Translations under genes and position numbers: made by a program
Origin: Mycolicibacterium sp. GF69
Lineage (GTDB): Bacteria; Actinomycetota; Actinomycetes; Mycobacteriales; Mycobacteriaceae
Length of the DNA stretch: 64,000 nt
Direction of reading: 5' to 3'
Assembly (NCBI RefSeq): GCF_003284965.1
Contig: NZ_QMEW01000030.1
Location: 1-64,000, forward strand
Notes under the pieces: generated by a model
Told to the model about the DNA's origin: nothing
The model's database searches: none
Seen by the model: the letters and a program-made list of their open reading frames with translations, nothing else
Part shown: one piece after another, positions 1 to 7,900 of the stretch
Layout of the letters: each line of letters opens with the position of its first letter
Position numbering within the stretch: the first letter of the stretch is position 1

Positions 1-287
1 AGCCTGCCGAGATCAACGGGCGCATCGCGGGCGACAACTTCAACGCGAAGTTCCTCGAGAGCTTCACGCTGCGGACGAACGAGACGTTCCAGGAGCAGTA
101 CCTCGCCGCGGGCGGTAAGAACGGTGTGTTCAACTTCCCGTCGGGCGGTACCCACGACTGGCCGTACTGGGGTCAGCAGCTGCAGCAGATGAAGCCGGAC
201 ATCCAGCGCGTGCTGGGTGCCACCCCGCAGCCGTCGACTCCGATCGCGACCGAGGCCTCGTTGGAGACGCCGAACCCCGGCAACTGA
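1..287 (+). CDS. fbpA: Antigen 85 mycolyltransferase, C-terminal fragment
   Basis: This is the last 94 codons of a secreted antigen 85 protein; the 5' part lies outside the window, and the reading frame starts at base 3. Antigen 85 enzymes transfer mycolic acids to trehalose and arabinogalactan outside the membrane. The fragment contains FNFPSGGTHDWPYWGQQL, the segment carrying the catalytic His of the Ser-Glu-His triad, followed by a Pro/Thr-rich tail ending PNPGN. The next gene is fbpD, the order seen for fbpA in M. tuberculosis, which is why I call fbpA over fbpB or fbpC. A hairpin terminator follows. Confidence 0.9.
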   Translation, partial: PAEINGRIAGDNFNAKFLESFTLRTNETFQEQYLAAGGKNGVFNFPSGGTHDWPYWGQQLQQMKPDIQRVLGATPQPSTPIATEASLETPNPGN

Positions 288-309
288 CCGGTGGGGCAAT
301 AAGTTCACC

Positions 310-352
310 GTCGGCGGCGGCGATCCTGCGGGGTCGCCGCCGTCGGCTTTTT
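310..352 (+). terminator. Intrinsic terminator after fbpA
   Basis: A GC-rich stem (ggcggcggcga paired with tcgccgccg, about 313-323 with 334-342) is followed by a run of five T at 348-352. It lies 23 bases past the fbpA stop and separates fbpA from fbpD. Confidence 0.8.
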
Positions 353-424
353 CGACCACGTCCGTGGTGGGGTGTGATTGACTACCTCGCGCGGGGACTC
401 GGACGAGCGTGAGGTGGGCAGGCG

Positions 425-1312
425 ATGCAGTGGATCTTCCGGGCGGTCTTGACCGTGGCGCTGGCCGCGGGCCTGTGGACGGCTGGTACTTCGATGGCGC
501 CGTCGGCCAACGCACAGGTCGAGATGCTGATGGTGCCCTCGGCCGCGATGGGACGTGACATCCCCGTCGCCTTCCAGGGCGGTGGCCCGCACGCGGTGGT
601 GCTGCTCGACGCGTTCAACGCCGCGCCGGATGTGAGCAACTGGGTGACCGCGGGCAACGCGATGAACACCCTCGCCGGCAAGGGCATCTCAGTGGCCGCG
701 CCGGCCGGCGGCGCGTGGAGCATGTACACGAACTGGGAGGCCGACGGCAGCCGCCAGTGGGAGACGTTCCTCGCCAACGAGCTGCCGGACTGGCTGGCAG
801 CCAACAAGGGGCTGGCGCCGGGCGGGCACGGCATCGTCGGCGCCGCGCAGGGTGGTTACGGGGCGATGGCCATGGCCACCTTCCATCCCGACCGCTATCG
901 CTACGCCGGCTCGCTGTCCGGGTTCCTGGCCCCGGAGCGCACCGGCGTCGACGGGGCGATCACCGCCGGGCTCGCGCAGTACGGCGGCGTCGAGACCCGC
1001 AACATGTGGGGCCTGCCACAGCTGGGTCGCTGGAAGTGGCATTCGCCCAATGTCCATGTGCAGTTGCTGGCGGACAACAACACCCGGTTGTGGGTCTGGA
1101 GCGGCCCCGCCGGCGGCTGCACGGATCCAGCAGCCATGATCGGCTACTGCGACATCGCGCAGGGCACCAATCGCGAGTTCTACCAGCACTACCGCTCGGT
1201 CGGCGGCCGCAACGGGCATTTCGACTTCCCGCCCAGCGGCAACCACGACTGGGGTTCCTGGAGCGGTCAGCTCGCGGCCATGAGTGGCGAATTGGCCGCG
1301 ACGCTCGCATAG
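425..1312 (+). CDS. fbpD: MPT51/FbpD, antigen 85-like protein without nucleophile
   Basis: This 295-residue secreted protein has the antigen 85 alpha/beta-hydrolase fold. Residues 1-30 form a signal peptide ending ANA-Q. The C-terminal FDFPPSGNHDWGSW segment matches the antigen 85 His region. At the nucleophile elbow, where FbpA-C have GLSMA, this protein has GAAQGG with Ala141 in the Ser position. It should therefore lack mycolyltransferase activity, as described for MPT51, and may instead bind matrix or carbohydrate. The start has an upstream GAGGTGGG ribosome site 5 bases away. It lies between fbpA and culp6, as in other mycobacteria. Confidence 0.92.
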   Translation: MQWIFRAVLTVALAAGLWTAGTSMAPSANAQVEMLMVPSAAMGRDIPVAFQGGGPHAVVLLDAFNAAPDVSNWVTAGNAMNTLAGKGISVAAPAGGAWSMYTNWEADGSRQWETFLANELPDWLAANKGLAPGGHGIVGAAQGGYGAMAMATFHPDRYRYAGSLSGFLAPERTGVDGAITAGLAQYGGVETRNMWGLPQLGRWKWHSPNVHVQLLADNNTRLWVWSGPAGGCTDPAAMIGYCDIAQGTNREFYQHYRSVGGRNGHFDFPPSGNHDWGSWSGQLAAMSGELAATLA

Positions 1313-1357
1313 CCGGCGACCGACCGTCGCTGACCGGGTCCGCGTGCGGGCAGCCGG

Positions 1358-1363
1358 TACCTT
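1358..1363 (+). promoter_or_regulatory. -10 element (TACCTT), leaderless start at 1370
   Basis: TACCTT fits the mycobacterial TANNNT -10 and ends 6 bases before the GTG at 1370, so transcription would begin on the start codon. Confidence 0.55.
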
Positions 1364-1369
1364 GGAGGA

Positions 1370-1855
1370 GTGCAAAGCTCGGTAGGGACGACGACGGCAG
1401 GGTCGCTGCTGATAGCTTCGGCGACCGTGCTGCTGGGCGGATGTTCGGGTCACGACATGATGGCGACCATGGGCATGCCGACTTCGGCGACGGCGCCCGC
1501 TCCCGGCCAGTCCAGCGCCACGCCGCCCGCGCCTCCGTCGGTGGCCGGCCAGTCGGATGCGCTCGTCCTGACCGATCGACAGCGGGGGTACCTCGACGGT
1601 CTCACCGCGGCAGGCGTCACCCCGTCGAGCGACCTGCTGGCCCTGCGAATCGGTTCGTACGTATGTCAGGCGCGCGCGGCCAAGCACGACGATCAAGCCG
1701 TGTGGGACTCGGTCTATCCGTTGGTCCGCGGCGATGTCAACGACCGGATCTCCGGGATGGCGCCCACGTCCGTCGACGTCGGTGCCGATGCCGGTGCAGA
1801 TGTCGACGCCGTCACCTCCGACTACATTCGCATCGCGACCGAACGACTCTGCTAG
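1370..1855 (+). CDS. DUF732-type small secreted or lipid-anchored protein
   Basis: This 161-residue protein has an N-terminal hydrophobic segment ending LLGGC at about residue 25, a lipobox-like site, then a Pro/Ala/Thr-rich linker. The C-terminal domain (about 65-161) resembles mycobacterial DUF732 proteins: a LTDRQRGYLDGLTAAGV helix and two Cys, in SYVCQA and at the end (RLC). Function is unknown. The gene sits between fbpD and culp6, which are direct neighbours in M. tuberculosis, so it is an insertion relative to that genome. The GTG start is supported by the -10 element exactly 6 bases upstream. Confidence 0.72.
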   Translation: MQSSVGTTTAGSLLIASATVLLGGCSGHDMMATMGMPTSATAPAPGQSSATPPAPPSVAGQSDALVLTDRQRGYLDGLTAAGVTPSSDLLALRIGSYVCQARAAKHDDQAVWDSVYPLVRGDVNDRISGMAPTSVDVGADAGADVDAVTSDYIRIATERLC

Positions 1856-1873
1856 CAGGAGCTTCACCGATAC

Positions 1874-2875
1874 ATGGCAAATACCAAACGGCGGAAACGC
1901 CACCGCATCCTCGCGCTCGTAGCAGCCGGCGCGATGGCCCTGGTGGTGGTGCTGCTCGTCGTGATCGTCGTCGTCATCCTGCGTAAACCGGAGGGACCCA
2001 CCGCCGTCCCGCCGACGGGCGTACCCCCGACCGCGAGCCCGACCAAGAAGCCGCGCCCGGAGTTTCAGGACGCGAGCTGCCCCGACGTCCAGATGATCTC
2101 GGTCCCCGGTACCTGGGAATCCTCACCGCATCTCGATCCGTTCAACCCGACCCAGTTCCCGATCGCGTTGCTGCTCGGTGTGACCAACCCGGTCCGCGGA
2201 CAGTCCGGTGACGATCGCCTCGAGGTGTTCACCGTCCCGTACACGGCGCAGTTCCACAATCCGTTCTCCCAAGACGGTCAGATGAACTACAACGACAGCC
2301 GCGCCGAAGGCTTCAACGCGACGGTCAAGGCCATGACCGATATGAACGAGCGCTGCCCGTTGACCAGCTATGTGCTCGTCGGGTTCTCGCAGGGCGCGGT
2401 GATCGCAGGCGACATCGCCAGCCAGATCGGCAACGGGCGCGGTCCGGTCGACGAGGATCTGGTCCTCGGTGTGACGTTGATCGCCGACGGCCGCCGGCAG
2501 ACCGGCGTCGGCCGGGACGTCGGCCCGAACCCGCCGGGTCAGGGCGCCGAGATCACCCTGCGCGATGTGCCGCTGCTCGACGGGATGGGATTGGCCATGA
2601 CCGGACCCCGGCCGGGCGGGTTCGGCATGCTCAACGACCGCGTCAACGAGATCTGCGCCCCCGGCGACCTGATCTGCTCGGCACCGCCGGAGGCGTTCAA
2701 CATCATGAACCTGCCGAAGACCATCGACATCCTGCTCGGCGGTGCGGGACAGCCGATTCACGCGATGTATGCCACCACGCAGTTCTGGAATCTCAACGGC
2801 GCTTCGGCCACCCAGTGGACGGCGGGTTGGGCACAGCAGCTGATCGATAACGCCCCGCGTCCGAAACATGGCTGA
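1874..2875 (+). CDS. culp6: Cutinase-like lipase/thioesterase Culp6 (Rv3802c type)
   Basis: This 333-residue envelope serine hydrolase of the cutinase family has phospholipase and thioesterase activity in its M. tuberculosis counterpart, which is essential and linked to mycolate synthesis. Residues 12-36 form one membrane anchor, followed by a Pro/Thr linker. The catalytic triad reads Ser172 in GFSQG, Asp265 in CAPGD and His296 in QPIHAMY, a constant offset of three from the published S175/D268/H299. The gene is 18 bases after the DUF732 gene and 178 bases before fadD32, so it probably shares the upstream transcript. Confidence 0.93.
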   Translation: MANTKRRKRHRILALVAAGAMALVVVLLVVIVVVILRKPEGPTAVPPTGVPPTASPTKKPRPEFQDASCPDVQMISVPGTWESSPHLDPFNPTQFPIALLLGVTNPVRGQSGDDRLEVFTVPYTAQFHNPFSQDGQMNYNDSRAEGFNATVKAMTDMNERCPLTSYVLVGFSQGAVIAGDIASQIGNGRGPVDEDLVLGVTLIADGRRQTGVGRDVGPNPPGQGAEITLRDVPLLDGMGLAMTGPRPGGFGMLNDRVNEICAPGDLICSAPPEAFNIMNLPKTIDILLGGAGQPIHAMYATTQFWNLNGASATQWTAGWAQQLIDNAPRPKHG

Positions 2876-3053
2876 CCCGTAACCAGACCTGATTTTGACT
2901 GCGCCAGGCAGTCACCTAACATTAAGAAAAAACTAAGAGCAATAAGCGGATAGCCGACCGGTACGATTTTTTTCTGGTTTCGGGTTTGGGGGCGGCTCGG
3001 GGATCATGTGCGAATCGGCATCGAGAAGCGTGTGCCGTTGACAGGAGAGTGCG
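2876..3053 (+). promoter_or_regulatory. AT-rich leader and probable promoter of fadD32
   Basis: This is the only clearly AT-rich stretch in the mycolate cluster (attaagaaaaaactaag near 2921-2937). A TANNNT match, TACGAT, lies at about 2961 in ggtacgattttttt, which would give an untranslated leader near 80 bases. The leader ends in AGGAGAG, a strong ribosome site 6 bases before the fadD32 ATG. The promoter call is inferred; the ribosome site is clear. Confidence 0.5.
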
Positions 3054-4943
3054 ATGGGGTTCCATAACCCGTTCATCAAGGACGGACTGATCAAGTTTCC
3101 CGACAACGGGAGCCTGGTCAAACACGTCGAACGATGGGCGAAGGTGCGTGGAGACAAGCTCGCCTACCGGTTCATCGACTTCTCCACCGAACGCGACGGT
3201 GTCGCGCGCGACCTTCAGTGGGCCGACTTCGGTGCGCGCAACCGTGCGGTCGGCGCCCGCCTGCAGCAGGTCACCCAGCCCGGTGACCGCGTCGCGATCC
3301 TGTGCCCGCAGAACCTGGAGTATCTCGTCGCGTTCTTCGGCACGCTCTACGCCGGCCGGATCGCGGTGCCACTGTTCGACCCGAACGAGCCCGGTCACGT
3401 CGGGCGTCTGCACGCGGTGCTCGACGACTGCACCCCGTCGGCGATCCTGACCACCACCGATGCCGCCGAAGGGGTCCGCAAGTTCTTCCGCACCCGCCCG
3501 GCCAACCAGCGCCCCCGCGTCATCGCCGTCGACGCGGTGCCCAACGAGGTGGGCGCCACCTGGGAACCGGTCGAGGTCCAGCACGACACGATCGCGTATC
3601 TGCAGTACACGTCGGGCTCGACCCGCATCCCCACTGGCGTGCAGATCACGCACCTGAACCTGGCCACCAACGTGGTCCAGGTGATCGAGGCGCTCGACGG
3701 CCAGGAAGGCGACCGCGGCGTGTCCTGGCTGCCGTTCTTCCACGACATGGGCCTGATCACCGTGCTGCTGTCGCCGATGATCGGCCACTACGTGACGTTC
3801 ATGACGCCCGCAGCATTCGTGCGTCGGCCCGGCCGGTGGATCCGTGAGATGGCCCGCAAGGAAGGCGACATCGGCGGCACCATCTCGGTGGCCCCGAACT
3901 TCGCGTTCGACCATGCCGCCGCCCGCGGCGTGCCCAAAGAAGATGAAGCGGCGATCGATCTCTCCAACATCAAGTGCATCCTCAACGGCAGCGAGCCGAT
4001 CTCCGCGGCCACCGTGCGCCGGTTCAACGAGGCGTTCGGCCCGTTCGGTTTCAAGCCGCAGGCGATCAAGCCGTCCTACGGGCTGGCCGAGGCGACGCTG
4101 TTCGTGTCGACCACGCCGATGGACGCCGAACCCCGGATCACGTCGGTGGACCGCGACGAGCTGAACGTCGGCCGTTTCGTGCCGGTGCCCGACGATTCGG
4201 AGAAGGCCGTGCCGCAGGCCGGCGCCGGCAAGATCGGCGTCGCGGAGTGGGCCGTCGTCGTCGACCACGACACCGCGACCGAACTCCCCGACGGACAGAT
4301 CGGTGAGATCTGGATCAGCGGCCAGAACATGGGCACCGGTTACTGGGGCAAGCCGGACGAGACCGTGGCCACCTTCCAGAACATCTTGAAGTCGCGGACA
4401 AACCCGTCGCATGCGCAGGGCGCGGAGGACGACGCCACGTGGGTGCGCACCGGCGACCTCGGGGCCTACCACGACGGCGAGCTCTACATCACCGGCCGGG
4501 TCAAGGACCTGGTGATCATCGACGGCCGCAACCACTACCCGCAGGATCTCGAGTACTCAGCGCAGGAGGCGACGAAGGCGCTGCGCACCGGTTTCGTGGC
4601 GGCGTTCTCCGTGCCGGCCAACCAATTGCCCGACGAGGTCTTCGCCGACACCCACTCCGGGCTCAAGCGCGATCCCGATGACACGTCCGAGCAGTTGGTC
4701 ATCGTGGGCGAGCGTGCGCCCGGCGCCCACAAGCTCGACATGGGGCCCATCGCCGACGACATCCGGGCCGCGATCGCGGTGCGCCACGGCGTCACCGTCC
4801 GCGACGTCCTGCTGACTCCGGCGGGCGCGATCCCGCGCACCTCGAGCGGCAAGATCGGCCGTCGTGCGTGCCGCTCGGCCTACCTGGACGGCAGTCTGCG
4901 GAGCGGGAAGATCGCCAACGCGTTCCCCGACGAGACAGACTGA
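3054..4943 (+). CDS. fadD32: Long-chain fatty acyl-AMP ligase FadD32
   Basis: This 629-residue enzyme activates the C50-60 meromycolic acid as acyl-AMP and loads it on the N-terminal carrier domain of Pks13. The ATP motif YTSGSTRIPTG spans residues 185-195, with YGLAEATLF and GRVKDLVIIDGRNHYPQDLE further on; all are typical of fatty acyl-AMP ligases. The length is close to the 637 residues of the M. tuberculosis enzyme. It stands directly upstream of its partner pks13, with one spacer base between stop and start. FadD32 is an established drug target (coumarins). Confidence 0.97.
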   Translation: MGFHNPFIKDGLIKFPDNGSLVKHVERWAKVRGDKLAYRFIDFSTERDGVARDLQWADFGARNRAVGARLQQVTQPGDRVAILCPQNLEYLVAFFGTLYAGRIAVPLFDPNEPGHVGRLHAVLDDCTPSAILTTTDAAEGVRKFFRTRPANQRPRVIAVDAVPNEVGATWEPVEVQHDTIAYLQYTSGSTRIPTGVQITHLNLATNVVQVIEALDGQEGDRGVSWLPFFHDMGLITVLLSPMIGHYVTFMTPAAFVRRPGRWIREMARKEGDIGGTISVAPNFAFDHAAARGVPKEDEAAIDLSNIKCILNGSEPISAATVRRFNEAFGPFGFKPQAIKPSYGLAEATLFVSTTPMDAEPRITSVDRDELNVGRFVPVPDDSEKAVPQAGAGKIGVAEWAVVVDHDTATELPDGQIGEIWISGQNMGTGYWGKPDETVATFQNILKSRTNPSHAQGAEDDATWVRTGDLGAYHDGELYITGRVKDLVIIDGRNHYPQDLEYSAQEATKALRTGFVAAFSVPANQLPDEVFADTHSGLKRDPDDTSEQLVIVGERAPGAHKLDMGPIADDIRAAIAVRHGVTVRDVLLTPAGAIPRTSSGKIGRRACRSAYLDGSLRSGKIANAFPDETD

Positions 4944-4944
4944 A

Positions 4945-7900
4945 ATGGCTGATACACAAGACGATTCGGAACTCACCGGCGACGAGATCCAGCTTGCGCC
5001 CGAAAAGCCACTAGCGGCGCCGGGTCCTGATGTCGCCGCCGGGGCGGCTCCGGATCCCGATGTCGCCGCCGGGGCGGCTCCGAAGACCGACATGACGGTC
5101 AACGAGATGCGCGAGTGGCTGCGTAACTGGATCGGGAACGCCACCGGCCAGTCGCCCGACTCGGTGAGCGAGTCAGCGCCGATGGTCGAACTCGGTCTCT
5201 CCTCCCGCGACGCCGTCGCGATGGCCAGCGACATCGAGGATCTGACCGGTGTCACGCTGACCGCCACCGTGGCGTTCCGCCATCCCACGATCGAGTCGCT
5301 GGCGACGGTGATCATCGAGGGCGAGCCCGAACTCGAGGCGGGCGACGATGACGAGGACTGGAGTCGCGACGACACGGCTGCCCGGGACATCGCGATAGTC
5401 GGCCTTGCCACCCGCTTGCCGGGCGACATGAACACCCCCGACGAGACGTGGCGCGCGTTGCTCGAGGGCCGCGACGCGATCAGCGACCTGCCGGAGGGCC
5501 GCTGGGAGGAGTTCCTCGGCGAGCCGCGCATCGCCGAGCGGGTCGCCAAGGCCCGCACCCGTGGCGGCTACCTCTCCGACATCAAGGGCTTCGACGCCGA
5601 GTTCTTCGCGCTGTCGAAGATGGAGGCCGACAACATCGATCCGCAGCAGCGGATGGCGCTCGAGCTGACCTGGGAGGCGCTGGAGAACGCCCGCATCCCC
5701 GCGTCGAGCCTGCGCGGCACCAACGTCGGGGTCTACATCGGCAGCTCGCTGAACGACTACAGCTTCCTGGCGATGTCGGATCCCTCGATCGCGCACCCGT
5801 ACGCGATCACCGGCACCGCGAGTTCGATCATCGCGAACCGGGTCTCGTACTTCTACGACTTCCGCGGCCCTTCGGTGGCCGTCGACACCGCCTGCTCGAG
5901 CTCGCTGGTGGCCGCGCACCAGGGCGTGCAGGCCCTGCGCTCGGGTGAGGCCGACGTGGTGGTCGTCGGCGGGGTCAACGCGTTGATCACCCCGCTGGTG
6001 ACGGTCGGCTTCGACGAGGTCGGTGGGGTGCTCGCCCCGGACGGCCGGATCAAGTCGTTCTCCGCCGACGCCGACGGCTACGCCCGCTCCGAGGGCGGCG
6101 GTATTCTGGTGCTCAAGCGGGTGGCCGACGCCCGGCGCGACGGCGACGAGATCCTCGCCGTCATCGCGGGCAGCGCGGTCAACCACGACGGCCGGTCCAA
6201 CGGCCTGCTCGCACCGAACCCGGACGCGCAGGCCGAGGTGCTGCGTAAGGCCTACCGGGACGCCGGCATCAATCCGCGCCAAGTCGACTACATCGAGGCA
6301 CACGGCACCGGCACCATTCTCGGCGACCCGATCGAGGCCGATGCGCTCGGCCGGGTCATCGGACGCGGCCGCGAGGCCGACAAGCCGGCGCTGCTGGGTG
6401 CTGTCAAATCCAATGTGGGACACCTGGAGTCGGCCGCGGGAGCGGCAAGCCTGGCCAAAATGACGTTGGCGCTGCGCAACGACAAGATCCCACCGTCGAT
6501 CAACTACGCCGGGCCCAACCCCTACATCGACTTCGAGGGCGTGCATCTCAAGGTCGCCGACACTGTCACCGACTGGCCGCGCTACAGCGGACATGCGATC
6601 GCCGGGGTTTCCGGCTTCGGGTTCGGCGGCGCCAACGCGCATCTCGTGCTACGCGAGCTACTGCCGGCCGATCTGGTGGAGCCCGAAGCAGAACCGGAAC
6701 CCGAAGCTGTCGCTGCGCCTTCGGAAGCCAACACCGTCTACGTCGGCGGTGTCCGGATGGACGAGTACGGCGAGTTTCTCGACGACGATGATGACGACGG
6801 CCTGGACCGGCCACCGGCCACGCTCGACGACGAGCCCGAGCTGCCGGGCCTGACCGACGAGGCGCAACGGCTGCTGGAGGTCGCCCGCGAAGAGCTGGAG
6901 TCTGGCGAGCAGCCGGTACCGCTTGTCCCGCTTGCCGTTTCGGGGTTTCTCACATCACGTAAGAAGGCAGCCGCGGCCGAGCTGGCCGACTGGATCGACA
7001 GCCCGGAAGGGCGCGCGTCTTCGCTGGAGTCGATCGGGCGCGCGCTGTCGCGACGCAACCACGGCCGCTCCCGCGCCGTGGTGCTGGCGCGCGACCACGA
7101 CGAGGCCATCAAGGGTATGCGCGCGGTCGCCGAGGGCAAGCAGCATCCCAGCGTGCACAGTGCCGATGGTCCGGTCACCAACGGGCCGGTGTGGGTGTTG
7201 GCCGGATTCGGCGCCCAGCACCGCAAGATGGGCAAGAACCTGTACCTGCGCAACGAGGTTTTCGCCGAGTGGATCAACAAGGTCGACGCCCTCATCCAGG
7301 ACGAGCGCGGCTACTCGGTCCTCGAGCTGATCCTCGATGACGCGGTCGACTACACCAACGAGACCTGCGAATACCCGATCGAGGTAGTCCAGACGGTGAT
7401 CTTCGCCCTGCAGATCGCGCTCGGTGAGCTGCTCAGGCATCACGGCGCGAAACCCGCTGCGGTGGTGGGACAGTCGTTGGGTGAGGCGGCCGCTGCCTAC
7501 TTCGCCGGCGGCCTGAGCCTGGCCGATGCCACCCGGGCGATCTGTTCGCGTGCGCACCTCATGGGTGAGGGCGAGGCGATGCTGTTCGGCGAATGGATCC
7601 GGTTGATGGCGCTGGTCGAGTATTCGGCCGACGAGATCGTAGGGGTTTTCGCCGAAACTGAAGCGTTCTCCGATCTGGAGGTGTGCGTGTACGCCGCGCC
7701 CACCCAGACCGTGATCGGCGGTCCGCCCGAGCAGGTCGACGCGATCATCGAGCGCTGCGAGCAAGAGGGCAAATTCGCCCGCAAGATGCAGACCAAGGGC
7801 GCCAGCCACACGTCACAGATGGACCCGCTGCTCGGTGAGCTTGCCGCCGAGCTGGTCGGTATCGAGCCGCACCCGACGACGATCGGCTACTTCTCGACTG

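Noticed and set aside
2922..4535. Long open frame on the minus strand opposite fadD32
   Set aside because: It is fully antiparallel to a conserved gene and its translation has no recognisable domain. GC-rich third positions keep such frames open.
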